From assembly GCA_964503275.1 (NCBI GenBank), contig CAZCZO010000005.1, forward strand, positions 62,001-126,000: a DNA stretch of 64,000 nt, given 5' to 3'. A program made the translations under genes and the position numbers. The notes under the pieces were generated by a model. It was not told the DNA's origin. It ran no database searches and saw only the letters and a program-made list of their open reading frames with translations. This document shows, in pieces, positions 30,885 to 39,725 of this stretch. Within the stretch, counting starts at the first letter, position 1, and the number at the start of each line of letters is the position of its first letter. This DNA is from DASRAP01 sp964503275. Its GTDB lineage: Bacteria > Gemmatimonadota > Gemmatimonadetes > Gemmatimonadales > Gemmatimonadaceae.

Positions 30885-32054
30885 CGAATCCCGCTCCGCT
30901 CCCGCCAGGTGGCCCGGTCCGGCGCCACCCTCGCCCTGTTGTGCGCGCTGCTGCCCCCGCTCGCGGCGGCGCAGCGCTACGTGCCCCCCGCCGACGACGC
31001 GGCCTGGGCCCGCGTGGCACCCGCCGCGGCCGGCTTCGACCCCGTCCGGCTCGACAGTGCGATCGCCTTCGCGCAGAGCCGGGAGATCGCCTGGGACCGC
31101 GACATGGCGGAGCAACTGCGGCGCAACACGGCGCGTGAGCCGTACCCGGCGATCCTCGGCCCGTACAAGGACCGCGGGGTCTCGAGCGGCATCATCCTCC
31201 GCGACGGCCGCATCGTCGCGGAGTGGGGCGATACGAATCGCATCGACATGACGTACTCGGTCGCGAAGAGCTACCTGGCGACCGTGGCCGGGCTGGCGTT
31301 CGATCAGGGATTGATCCCCGATCTCGATGAGCCGGTGGGCCGGCGCGTGACCGATGGCGGGTTCGACTCGCCGCACAACGCGAAGATCACGTGGCGCATG
31401 TTGCTGACCCAGTCGAGCGAGTGGGAGGGCACGCTGTTCGACAAGCCCGACGTCGCGGATCGCCGGACGGGCTATGACCGCGCATTGCAGGAGCCGGGCA
31501 CGCACTACGAGTACAACGACGTGCGGGTGAACCGGACGGCGTTGGCCCTGCTGCGGCTCTTCGGTCGTCCGCTCCCGGAGGTCCTGGCCGAGCACGTGAT
31601 GACGCCGATCGGCGCGCAGCGCTGGAATTGGTACGGGTATGAGAATTCCTTCGTGGACGTCAACGGTCGGCGCATCCAAAGTGTCAGCGGCGGTTCACAT
31701 TGGGGTGGCGGGTTCTGGGCGACCACGCGGGACCATGCGCGGTTCGGGCTGCTGATGCAGCGCCGCGGCATGTGGGGGGAGCGGCGGTTGCTGTCGGAGC
31801 GGTGGATCGAGCTGGCGACGACCCCGAGCACGCTGAACGCGCAGTATGGGTTCCTGTGGTGGCTCAACACGCCGGCGCGTCCGTCGTACCGCAGTGCGAC
31901 CCCGCAGTCGTTCTTTGCCCGTGGCGCCGGGGGGAATACGATCTGGATCTGTCCCGAGCGGGACGTGGTGGTCGTGGTCCGCTGGCTGTCAGAGAACGCG
32001 CAGAATGCCTTCTTCGGCCAAGTGCTCGCTGCCATGACGCCGGAGGCGCCGTGA
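30882..32054 (+). CDS. Serine hydrolase, beta-lactamase class C-like
   Basis: Penicillin-binding-protein/esterase fold enzyme, probably exported. 390 residues begin with signal-like MRIPLRSRQVARSGATLALLCALLPPLAAAQ. The nucleophile motif SVAK (Ser126, Lys129) is present, with a Tyr at YEYNDVRVN and GGSHWGGGFWATTRDHARFGLLM further on. Such proteins are D-peptidases or esterases more often than true beta-lactamases, so the substrate is unknown. Its TGA overlaps the start of copC (GTGA), which implies one transcript. Confidence 0.83.
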   Translation: MRIPLRSRQVARSGATLALLCALLPPLAAAQRYVPPADDAAWARVAPAAAGFDPVRLDSAIAFAQSREIAWDRDMAEQLRRNTAREPYPAILGPYKDRGVSSGIILRDGRIVAEWGDTNRIDMTYSVAKSYLATVAGLAFDQGLIPDLDEPVGRRVTDGGFDSPHNAKITWRMLLTQSSEWEGTLFDKPDVADRRTGYDRALQEPGTHYEYNDVRVNRTALALLRLFGRPLPEVLAEHVMTPIGAQRWNWYGYENSFVDVNGRRIQSVSGGSHWGGGFWATTRDHARFGLLMQRRGMWGERRLLSERWIELATTPSTLNAQYGFLWWLNTPARPSYRSATPQSFFARGAGGNTIWICPERDVVVVVRWLSENAQNAFFGQVLAAMTPEAP

Positions 32055-32479
32055 GGAGCTCCGAGCGGTCAGCGCGCCACTGGAGCCGCGCCGCGATCGT
32101 GCTTGGCCTCGTGGTGCTGAGTGCGCTGTCGGCGATGGGCACGGCCCTGCATGGTGCGGCGGCGGCGCGGCATACCAAGCTGGAACGCAGCGCGCCTGCG
32201 GCCGACTCCACCGTCGCGTCATCGCCCACGTCGATCCAGCTCTGGTTCAACGAGCTGGTGCCGATCGCCAGCACGCGCATCCGACTGACCGATGCGGCGG
32301 GCGCGGTGATCGCACTGGGCGCCCCGCGCCGTGACAGTGCCTCGGTCGCGCTGCCAGTGACTGCCGCCGTGCGGTCGCCGCTCGCGCCGGGACGCTACCG
32401 TGTGGACTGGGTGACCGCCTCGCGGGACGGGCATGCCGTCTCGGGGCACTTCGCGTTCCGGGTACGCGAGGCACCGTAG
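32051..32479 (+). CDS. copC: CopC-type copper-binding periplasmic protein
   Basis: Small periplasmic copper carrier of 142 residues, GTG start. The N-terminal segment (AIVLGLVVLSALSAMGTALHGAAAARH) is a signal/anchor helix. The mature part RHTKLERSAPAADSTVASSPTSIQLWFNELV and DGHAVSGHFAFRV match the CopC beta-barrel. The His just after the signal and those in DGH..SGH may bind copper. It overlaps the preceding stop by 4 bases and precedes copD by 3 bases. Confidence 0.87.
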   Translation: MRSSERSARHWSRAAIVLGLVVLSALSAMGTALHGAAAARHTKLERSAPAADSTVASSPTSIQLWFNELVPIASTRIRLTDAAGAVIALGAPRRDSASVALPVTAAVRSPLAPGRYRVDWVTASRDGHAVSGHFAFRVREAP

Positions 32480-32482
32480 GCG

Positions 32483-33340
32483 GTGGCACTCGGACTCATC
32501 GCGGCGGCGCAGTTCGTCGGCATCCTCCTGGTGACCGGCGCCGTGGTGTATCGCGGGGCGCTGGTCTCGCGCTGTGGACTGGACCGCGCGGCGCTGCACG
32601 CGACGGCCGCGCGCACCGGCACCCTCGGGGCGGTGGGCGCCGTGCTCGTACTGTGGAGCGTCCCGGCGCGGGCGGTGATCCAAGCGCAGGGCATGACCTT
32701 CCCGGGCGAGCCTTGGCTGCCCTTCGTGCGCGTCGTGCTGCAGGACACGCCGCTGGGCGAACTCCTGGTGCTGCAGGGGGCCGCGGCGTTGCTGGCGGGC
32801 ATCGCGATGCTCGTCGCGCGCGGCGATAGTACACTCGCGTGGTCCGCGGCCGGTCTCGGCGCGATCGTCCTGACGCTGTTACCCGGGCTCATGGGGCACG
32901 CCGTCAGCAGCGCCCGGCCGGCCCTGAGCGTCGCCGCGGCCTCGCTGCACGTGGCGGCTGCGGGCATCTGGCTGGGGACGGTGGTGTACCTCTGGCGTGA
33001 CGCGCGGTCGTCGTTCGCCGGGCGGGCGATCCGCGCCTTCCACCCCTGGGCGCTCGCTGCGGCCACCGCGGTGTCACTGAGCGGTGCCGTGCAGGTCTGG
33101 GTGCTGGTCCCGTCGTGGTCCGCCCTGGTCGCGTCGCGATGGGGGGCGATGCTCGCGGTGAAGCTGCTGGTGCTCGGGGCGATCCTCGGCGTGGGGCAGC
33201 ATCACTGGCGGCGCGCCGCTGCGCTCATCGACGCGGGGCGCCATTCAGCCTTGCGCCGCACGCTCGGCGTGGAGGTGGCGCTCGCGTTGCTCATCATGCT
33301 GGTGACAGCGGCCCTGACGACGACGCCCCCGCCGGAGTGA
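32483..33340 (+). CDS. copD: CopD-type copper-resistance membrane protein
   Basis: A 285-residue multi-pass membrane protein, GTG start, with about eight hydrophobic segments. LGELLVLQGAAALL, LLPGLMGHAVSS, VAAASLHVAAAGIWLGTVVYLW and MLAVKLLVLGAILGVGQHHWRR match the CopD domain and its conserved His residues. With CopC it likely imports or exports copper across the inner membrane. In many bacteria the two are fused; here they are separate. Confidence 0.87.
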   Translation: MALGLIAAAQFVGILLVTGAVVYRGALVSRCGLDRAALHATAARTGTLGAVGAVLVLWSVPARAVIQAQGMTFPGEPWLPFVRVVLQDTPLGELLVLQGAAALLAGIAMLVARGDSTLAWSAAGLGAIVLTLLPGLMGHAVSSARPALSVAAASLHVAAAGIWLGTVVYLWRDARSSFAGRAIRAFHPWALAAATAVSLSGAVQVWVLVPSWSALVASRWGAMLAVKLLVLGAILGVGQHHWRRAAALIDAGRHSALRRTLGVEVALALLIMLVTAALTTTPPPE

Positions 33341-33356
33341 TCTCGGGCGGGGGCGT
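33323..33356. terminator. Hairpin between convergent copD and sugar dehydrogenase genes
   Basis: Arms ACGCCCCCGCC (33323-33333) and GGCGGGGGCGT (33346-33356) pair perfectly over 11 bases around a 12-base loop that holds the copD stop. There is no T-tract on either strand, but the position between convergent genes fits a bidirectional terminator. Confidence 0.5.
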
Positions 33357-33382
33357 GTGCGGCCGCAGCGCGGCAGGCGACG

Positions 33383-34543
33383 TCAGCGGGTCACGGGTTC
33401 CAGACGCACGATGCGCGTCGGCGCATTGCCCCGGTCCTCGAAGGCGACGTACACGAACCCATCGGGGCCCTGACGCACATCGCGAATGCGACCCTGCCGC
33501 TGCAGCATCACCTCGTGGCTGAGCACGCGGCTCCCCTCGACCGTGAGGCGGACCAGCTGCTCACCGGCGAGCCCGCCGACGAAGATGTTGCCCCGCCAGT
33601 TGGGGAAGGCCGTCCCGGAGTAGACCATCGCACCCGAGATGGCGATCGAAGGCACCCACACATGCTTGGGCTGTTCCATGCCCTGGCGCGTCGTGCCCGT
33701 GTGGATCGCGGAACCGGAGCCGTAGTTCACCCCGAAGCCGATGACCGGCCACCCGTAGTTCTTGCCGGCCTCGACGAGGTTGAGTTCATCGCCGCCTTGG
33801 GGGCCATGCTCGTTGGCCCACAGCTGCCCCGTCGCGGGGTCGTACACCATGCCCTGCACATTGCGGTGCCCGTAGGACCAGATCTCGGGCAAGGCACCGG
33901 GCGTGTTCACGAAGGGATTGTCGCTCGGGACACGCCCGTCGTCGTGCAGGCGGACGATCTTCCCGTGATGGGTCGAGAGATCCTGCGCGGGATGCCGTTC
34001 GAGATCGCCGCGCGGCGCGACCTGCCGATCGCCGAGCGAGATGAAGACATGCCCCTTGCCATCGAACGCGATGCGCGAGCCGTGGTGGCCCCGGCCGGTG
34101 GACCACATCTTGGCCTCGAAGATCTCTTGCACGTCCGTCAGGCGATCGCCGTCGAGGCGCCCGCGGATCACGGCCGTCGTGCCCTCGCGATCGTCAGGGC
34201 CCGGCTTGGCGAAGCTGAGATAGACGAGCCGGTTCTGCGCAAAGTCCGGGTGCACCGCGACGTCGAGCAGTCCTCCTTGGCCTCCCGTCCGCACGGCGGG
34301 CACGCCGGTGATGGGCGTCTCCAGCAGGCGTCCCCCCCGCACGACGCGCAGGCGCCCTGGGCGCTCGGTGATGAGCATATCGCCGTTGGGCAACCAGGCC
34401 ATGCCCCAGGGCACTTGCAGCCCTTCGGCGACGGTGACCACGCGCGCCTCATGCTGCGCGGTGCGAAGTGACGTCGGCTGCGCATCGGCGCAGGCGGGCA
34501 GGACGGCGGCCAGCGCGAACAACGGGAACGAACGGCGAAGCAT
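33383..34543 (-). CDS. PQQ-type soluble aldose sugar dehydrogenase-like protein
   Basis: Exported six-bladed propeller oxidising sugars with PQQ, a family known from the soluble glucose/aldose dehydrogenases. The 386-residue protein has a signal ending LPACADAQ; the Cys may be lipid-modified, though the lipobox is poor. Landmarks are VPWGMAWLPNGDMLITERPGRL, GGQGGLLDVAVHPDF, GRGHHGSRIAFDGKGHVFISLGDR and NEHGPQGGDELNLVEAGKNYGWP. GGAGGATCC before the ATG fixes the start. It is downstream of a sugar cassette and so may feed or share its sugar (inference). Confidence 0.87.
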   Translation of the reverse strand: MLRRSFPLFALAAVLPACADAQPTSLRTAQHEARVVTVAEGLQVPWGMAWLPNGDMLITERPGRLRVVRGGRLLETPITGVPAVRTGGQGGLLDVAVHPDFAQNRLVYLSFAKPGPDDREGTTAVIRGRLDGDRLTDVQEIFEAKMWSTGRGHHGSRIAFDGKGHVFISLGDRQVAPRGDLERHPAQDLSTHHGKIVRLHDDGRVPSDNPFVNTPGALPEIWSYGHRNVQGMVYDPATGQLWANEHGPQGGDELNLVEAGKNYGWPVIGFGVNYGSGSAIHTGTTRQGMEQPKHVWVPSIAISGAMVYSGTAFPNWRGNIFVGGLAGEQLVRLTVEGSRVLSHEVMLQRQGRIRDVRQGPDGFVYVAFEDRGNAPTRIVRLEPVTR

Positions 34544-34597
34544 GGATCCTCCGAAGGACACGACGAGGCCCCCCGCACGCGCGGAGCGACCGGTACC

Positions 34598-34610
34598 TCT
34601 CTGAAAAATA
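34598..34610 (-). promoter_or_regulatory. Candidate promoter for the sugar dehydrogenase gene
   Basis: On the minus strand TATTTT (34605-34610) is followed by TCAGAG, with a start site near 34598 and a 55-base leader to the ATG. It is similar to the boxes before ftsY and the serine hydrolase. The rest of 34544-34664 shows nothing. Confidence 0.45.
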
Positions 34611-34664
34611 CACGAATCGGGCCGCCGAAGTGCCGTCCGTGCCCTGGCGACGCGCCCTGCGCGA

Positions 34665-35630
34665 TCAGCCGAGCGCGCGTTCCTGGCCCTCGAACCAGCG
34701 GTACGTGCGCCGCAGCCCCTCCACGAGGTCCACTTCGGGGCGCCAGGCGAGCATCGTCGCGGCCTTCGACGCGTCCAGGACCGAGCGATCCAACTCGCCT
34801 GCCCGCTTGGCCTCGTGCTGCGTGCGCAGCGGGCGGTCGGCCACCCGCGCCAGGGTGTCGGCAAGGGACAACACCGAGGTGCCGATCCCCGTCCCGACGT
34901 TGAAGGCGCGGGCGTCGAGCGCGCCGGCGGCGGGCAAGGGGGCGGCCGCGGCGGCCAGCACCGCGCGCGCGACGTCCTCGACGTACACGTAGTCCCGCTC
35001 CTGCTCGCCTGTGCCGAAGATCGTCAGCGACTCCCCGCGATGGAGCCGCCCGCAGAAGATGGCGACCACGCCCGCCTCGCCGTGCGGATCCTGCCGCGGC
35101 CCGTACACGTTCCCCAGCCGGAGGACGACCGTCTCGAGCCCATGGACGCGGCCATACGCGGCGGCGTAGTGCTCGGCGGCGAGTTTGGAGATGCCGTAGG
35201 GGGCGTCGGGGTTCGTCGGGGTCCGCTCGGGGCTCGGGATCTGCGCCGCATCGCCGTAGAGCGCACCGCCGGTGGACACGAACACGAAGCGCCCGCGCTC
35301 GCCAACGGGGAGCGCGCGCAGGGCCTCCAGCAGATTGAGGGTGCCCGCCGCATTCACGTCGAGATCCGCGCGCGGGTCCGCCACGCTGCGCCGCACATCG
35401 ATCTGCGCGGCCAGATGCGCGATGACCGCGAAGCGCTGCGTGCGGAGCAGCGCCGCGACCTCAGCGCTGCGGACGTCGGCTTCGAGGAGCTGTGCGTCGG
35501 CGGGCACATTGCGTCGGTGCCCCGAGGACAGATCATCGACGACCCAGACGCGATCGCCGGCGCGGAGGAAGGCCTCCACGACATGCGATCCGATGAATCC
35601 CGCCCCACCAGTCACGAGGATGTCGCGCAT
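34665..35630 (-). CDS. NAD-dependent sugar-nucleotide epimerase
   Basis: Short-chain dehydrogenase-type epimerase, 321 residues. MRDILVTGGAGFIGSHVVEAFL binds NAD, AHLAAQIDVRRSV follows, Ser in VFVSTGGALYG and YGISK (Tyr, Lys) form the active triad, and GEQERDYVYVEDVARAVL marks a UDP-glucose 4-epimerase-like C-terminal half. The GalE-type function fits a UDP- or NDP-sugar. It follows the GHMP kinase by about 30 bases in the cassette. The sugar is not certain. Confidence 0.87.
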   Translation of the reverse strand: MRDILVTGGAGFIGSHVVEAFLRAGDRVWVVDDLSSGHRRNVPADAQLLEADVRSAEVAALLRTQRFAVIAHLAAQIDVRRSVADPRADLDVNAAGTLNLLEALRALPVGERGRFVFVSTGGALYGDAAQIPSPERTPTNPDAPYGISKLAAEHYAAAYGRVHGLETVVLRLGNVYGPRQDPHGEAGVVAIFCGRLHRGESLTIFGTGEQERDYVYVEDVARAVLAAAAAPLPAAGALDARAFNVGTGIGTSVLSLADTLARVADRPLRTQHEAKRAGELDRSVLDASKAATMLAWRPEVDLVEGLRRTYRWFEGQERALG

Positions 35631-35661
35631 CACGCAGTCCACAGTGCGAAAGAGAACGGCC

Positions 35662-37008
35662 TCACCATTGCAACAACGCGGGCGCGGCCTCGGTGAGGAA
35701 GGCCGACGCACGCCGTTGCCGACGCCCGAGCGGCGAGGCGCGGTAGGCCGCCATCCACCGCGAGACGAAGGGCCGCGCAATGGCGCGGGGGACCAGGGCC
35801 CACACCGCGCCGCCGAACCCGGCCCCGAACGCCGATGCCGCCGTGGCGCCGTGTTCGCGTGCCAACCGCTGAAGGAGGATGGTCTCGGGCACCTGATTTC
35901 TCAACCACCGCTCGGCGCTGGCCTGCGAGGCGTCCGCGGCGATGGCCAAGGCCCCGAGATCGCCCTGGGCCAGTGCGTCGAGTGCCGCCGGCACATGCTC
36001 GCCCCACTCCGCTTCGAAGTGGGCCAGCCGGTCCAGCAACTCGTCGGTGGGGTACCGTGGGTCCGGATGCGCCGACAGTTCCCAGCGCAACCGGTCCCCC
36101 GCGTCGGGCCTCGACCGGAGCACCTCGGCCAGTGTGCCGCACCGGGCGCCGGTGAGGGCGTTCCAGCGCACGACGAGTTGCGATGCCCGCCCGGAGACGG
36201 CGTTGTAGCGTTCGCGCGCGCGGCCGGTCTTGTCGGCCACGACGCCGCTGGCCGCGACCGCGAACAGGTGATCCGCCGGCAGCGCGAATACGCCGCGCAG
36301 GCGCAGCGGCGCGAAGGCCACGTGCAGCACCGCACGCGGGCGCGCGCCGAGGATGGCCGCGTGATCCTCCGAACCGCCGAAGGTGCCGACCCCCGACACG
36401 CCGCGGAGCGCTTTGAAGTCCGCCCCGTTCTCGATGGTGCCGAGGTACGCGGCCTCGTCGTCGAGATCGCTGATCGCGGCCTGCCAGCGATCCGTGCGGT
36501 CGAGCGCGTTGACTGCGATGAGCGCGCGCGCCACCAACACCACCAGGGCCGACGACGAACTGAGTCCGGCCGCGGCCGGCAGGTCGCTCAGCAGCGCGAT
36601 GTCGCAGCCGCGGGTGGCCTCGGGAAAATTGGTCGCGAGGCGCCGGACCACGGTGGCGACATAGTTGGTCCAGCCGTGCGTGTGCGGCGTCTCCTCGACG
36701 CCGAGCCGCAGGTCCACGCGGACCCCTCGACCCACGTCCACGACCCGTACGGCGCCGTCGTCGCGTGGCGCGATCCGCGCGGTGAAGCCACGCTCGACCG
36801 CGACGAGCAGCGAGTCGCCCCCTGCGTAGTCGGTGTGCTTCCCGAAGACCTCGATGCGGCCCGGAACGAGGAGGGTATGGGCGGCCGGCGCCGCCCCGAG
36901 CGTGTCGAGCGCCTGGTCCAAGGCCGGCAGGGCGTGGAGCACGGCCTCACTCCGCGGGCCGCTGACACCGGCCGCCCGCAGGGCCTCGACCGTCGGGCCT
37001 GCGGTCAC
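35662..37008 (-). CDS. GHMP-family sugar kinase, galactokinase-like
   Basis: A cytoplasmic sugar-1-kinase of about 448 residues. LVPGRIEVFGKHTDYAGGDSLL is the N-terminal sugar-binding signature of galactokinase, but Lys57 replaces the usual Glu of GEHTDY. LPAAAGLSSSSALVVLVARALIA (near 150) is the phosphate-binding loop, and the C-terminal motif is AFGAGFGGAVWAL. Galactokinase is the nearest named family, but the E-to-K change at the sugar contact argues for a different or broader substrate. Two GTG starts stand side by side; the second (37008) shares GTGA with the nucleotidyltransferase stop. Confidence 0.82.
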   Translation of the reverse strand: MTAGPTVEALRAAGVSGPRSEAVLHALPALDQALDTLGAAPAAHTLLVPGRIEVFGKHTDYAGGDSLLVAVERGFTARIAPRDDGAVRVVDVGRGVRVDLRLGVEETPHTHGWTNYVATVVRRLATNFPEATRGCDIALLSDLPAAAGLSSSSALVVLVARALIAVNALDRTDRWQAAISDLDDEAAYLGTIENGADFKALRGVSGVGTFGGSEDHAAILGARPRAVLHVAFAPLRLRGVFALPADHLFAVAASGVVADKTGRARERYNAVSGRASQLVVRWNALTGARCGTLAEVLRSRPDAGDRLRWELSAHPDPRYPTDELLDRLAHFEAEWGEHVPAALDALAQGDLGALAIAADASQASAERWLRNQVPETILLQRLAREHGATAASAFGAGFGGAVWALVPRAIARPFVSRWMAAYRASPLGRRQRRASAFLTEAAPALLQW

Positions 37009-37811
37009 CACGGCAGCGTCGCGGCGCGAAGGCGCTCCGTCACCACGGGCACGTCGGCGCGCTGCGAGAGATCGAGGACCGCCGCGTCAGAGGGGTGCAC
37101 CTGATAGCGGATGCCGTCGTGCCGCATGGTCCAGCGCACCGCGTCGGGGAGCTCGTATTCGCCACGCGCCGAGGCGGGGATGTGCATCCGTGCACGCCAC
37201 GCCGCTGGCGGCAGCGCCCAGAGGTTCATGCTGAATCGCGCGGCGGGGCCTGCCCCGGCGAGCTGGGTGGCGGACGGCTTTTCGTGGATCGCCGTGAGCG
37301 ACCCCCGCGCGTCGGTCTCGAGCAGCGCGAATCCGGCCAGGCGCTCGGGGGCGACATTGCCGCGAAGGACGAGCGCATCGCGGCTGAACCCCACCAGGCC
37401 CGGCGCCGCCGCGTTGGCGAGCGTGCGGATCGCCTCGACCGGGTAGAGGTTGTCGCCGTTGCCGGTGAGGACGAGGTCGTCGCCGATGAAATCCCGCGCG
37501 GCCCAGAGGGCGTCGGCCGTGCCCAGCGCGCTTGCCTGCTCGACGCACTCCACCCGGAGCGGCCCGACAGCGCGCGCCTCGTAGCGCTCGCGCAGCGCGT
37601 GCGCGCCGGGCCGGACGACGAGGCACAGCGCCGCGACCCCCGCTTGCGCGTAGGCCCACAGCACGTGGTCCAGGAAGGGGCGCCCGACCGGCATGAGTGC
37701 CTTGAGTCCTTCCGCCGCGGCCTGTGCCTGCTCCGCGGTCAACTCGACCGCGTCCGCCCGCCGCATCCGTGTCCCTGCGCCGGCCGCGAAGACCACGGCC
37801 TTGGTGATCAT
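37005..37811 (-). CDS. Sugar-1-phosphate nucleotidyltransferase
   Basis: Makes NDP-sugar from sugar-1-phosphate and NTP; cytoplasmic, 268 residues. VVFAAGAGTRMRRAD is the nucleotide-binding signature. LKALMPVGRPFLDHVLWAYAQAG gives the Lys-Pro region, LVLTGNGDNLY the acidic metal contact, and GVGFS/NVAPERLAGFALLE the sugar-binding part. No hexapeptide-repeat domain follows. The ATG shares ATGA with the symporter stop, and the 3' end meets the kinase. Base specificity (U, T or G) cannot be told. Confidence 0.86.
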   Translation of the reverse strand: MITKAVVFAAGAGTRMRRADAVELTAEQAQAAAEGLKALMPVGRPFLDHVLWAYAQAGVAALCLVVRPGAHALRERYEARAVGPLRVECVEQASALGTADALWAARDFIGDDLVLTGNGDNLYPVEAIRTLANAAAPGLVGFSRDALVLRGNVAPERLAGFALLETDARGSLTAIHEKPSATQLAGAGPAARFSMNLWALPPAAWRARMHIPASARGEYELPDAVRWTMRHDGIRYQVHPSDAAVLDLSQRADVPVVTERLRAATLPW

Positions 37812-39586
37812 GGTCGCGACGGTGCGCTGCCCTGCCACAGCCGAGGGAGCAGCCGCGCCAACGCGACGGACGAGCCCACGAAGGTCACGGCGAAGAGCGC
37901 GGCCTGCCCCGTGCGGCCGTAGAGGAACGCCCCTGTGCCGAACAGCGCGCTGTACACGGCCAGGATCCCGAGCACCCAGCCCAGCAGGGCGTGTGCGATG
38001 GAGTCGGGGGCCGCGGTCGTGCCGGCCTCGTCGCGCACCGCCCGCCAGCCCGGGCCGGCGGGGCGCACCAGCCGGTAGAACGAGACCAAGGTGGCGCGGT
38101 CCGTGGGGGCGGTGGCGAGCGTGGCCAGCAGCCAGGCGAGCGTCGTGACCCCGACCGTGATGAGCAGCGCCTGATGCCCCGCGATGGCGACGCCTCCCTT
38201 GCGTGCCACGAACAGGCCGATCGACACCGCGAACGAGGCGACCATCGCCACGATCTCGCTCCACGCGTTGATGCGCCACCAGAACCAGCGCAGCAGGTAG
38301 AGCAGTCCCGTCCCGGCCCCGATCGAGAGCAGGAGCTCGAACGACTCGCGGGCCGTGTCGAGCACGTAGGTGAGGGCGGCCGCGACGATCATCAGGAGCG
38401 CCGTCACGAGCCGGCCCACGGCGACATAATGCTGCTCGGTGGCGTCCGCGCGGCCGTAGCGACGGTACAGGTCGTTGACGAGGTACGACGTGCCCCAGTT
38501 GAGATGCGTGGAGATCGTCGAGATGTACGCGGCGAGCAGGCCGGCGACCATCACCCCCAGCACCCCCGCGGGGAGGAAGCGCAGCATGGCCGGGTAGGCG
38601 AGGTCGTGCCCGATGAGCGCGGGGTCCACGTGGGGAAGCGCGCGCGCGATGTCGCTGAGCTCGGGGTACACGAGGAGCGACGCCAGCGCGACGATGATCC
38701 ACGGCCACGGCCGGATCGCGTAGTGCGCGAAGTTGAACAGCAAGGTACCCGCCAGCGCATCGCGTTCACTGCGGGCGGCCAGCATGCGCTGCGCGATGTA
38801 GCTGCCCCCGCCGGGCTCCGCACCGGGATACCACACCGACCACCACTGGATGGTCAGCGGGATGATGAAGACGGTCAGCGTCAACGTCCAGTCGCTGAAA
38901 TCCGGCAAGAGGGCGAGGGTCGCGGGGTCCGTGCGCGCGAACAACTGCGTGAGGCCGCCGACCTCAGGCTGCTGCACGGCGTAGTAGGCCGCCGCGATCG
39001 CGCCGGTCATCGCGATGCCGAACTGCACCAGGTCCGTGACCAGCACGCCCCAGAGCCCCGCGACCATGGCGAACCCGATGTTCAGTGCGGCGCAGACCAG
39101 TAGCGTCTGCGTCATGGGCCAGCCGAGCAGCACGTTGGCGATCTTGACCGCGGCGAGGTTCACCGAGGCCATGATGAAGCAGTTGAACACGACGCCCAGA
39201 TACACGGCCCGGAACCCGCGGACCATCGACGCGGCGCGGCCGGAGTAGCGCACGGCATAGAACTCGAGGTCCGTCAGCACGGCCGAGCGCCGCCAGAGCC
39301 GGGCGTAGAAGAACACGGTCAGCATGCCGGTGAGCAAGAAGGCCCACCACACCCAGTTGCTGGCCACCCCCTGCTCGCGCACGAGGTTGGTGACGAGGTT
39401 CGGCGTGTCGGTCGAGAAGGTCGTGGCGACCATCGACACCCCGATCAGCCACCACGGAGCGGAGCGACCCGAGGCGAAGAACTCCGCCGTGCTCGTGCCC
39501 GCGCGCCGGGCCAACACCACGGCCGGGAGGAAGCTGACGGTCAAGAGGACCGCGATGATGAACCAGTCGAGTGGGGCGAGCGTCAC
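37808..39586 (-). CDS. Sodium/solute symporter (SSS family)
   Basis: Inner-membrane sodium-coupled transporter, 592 residues with about 13 membrane helices, GTG start. Features are EFFASGRSAPWWLIGVSMVATTFSTDTPNLV, FFYARLWRRSAVLTDLEFYAVRYSGRAASMVRGFRAVYLG and LLAAYISTISTHLNWGTSYLVNDLYRRY, which match the sugar-transporting branch. As first gene of the cassette, with kinase, nucleotidyltransferase and epimerase following in overlap, the solute is most likely a monosaccharide (inference). The promoter should lie in 39587-39725, where I see no clear box. Confidence 0.9.
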   Translation of the reverse strand: MTLAPLDWFIIAVLLTVSFLPAVVLARRAGTSTAEFFASGRSAPWWLIGVSMVATTFSTDTPNLVTNLVREQGVASNWVWWAFLLTGMLTVFFYARLWRRSAVLTDLEFYAVRYSGRAASMVRGFRAVYLGVVFNCFIMASVNLAAVKIANVLLGWPMTQTLLVCAALNIGFAMVAGLWGVLVTDLVQFGIAMTGAIAAAYYAVQQPEVGGLTQLFARTDPATLALLPDFSDWTLTLTVFIIPLTIQWWSVWYPGAEPGGGSYIAQRMLAARSERDALAGTLLFNFAHYAIRPWPWIIVALASLLVYPELSDIARALPHVDPALIGHDLAYPAMLRFLPAGVLGVMVAGLLAAYISTISTHLNWGTSYLVNDLYRRYGRADATEQHYVAVGRLVTALLMIVAAALTYVLDTARESFELLLSIGAGTGLLYLLRWFWWRINAWSEIVAMVASFAVSIGLFVARKGGVAIAGHQALLITVGVTTLAWLLATLATAPTDRATLVSFYRLVRPAGPGWRAVRDEAGTTAAPDSIAHALLGWVLGILAVYSALFGTGAFLYGRTGQAALFAVTFVGSSVALARLLPRLWQGSAPSRP

Positions 39587-39725
39587 AGGCGGTCAGAAGA
39601 GTGCGAAGGAGGACCAGATCGGGACGCGCGTCCTCCCGGGTGCCGCGTCCCGATCGCGTGAAATGAAGTGGGGGCCACGCGGAGCCGCCAGCGCCCGGCA
39701 CCGCCGGCCGTCGCCGTGGCGTGCG

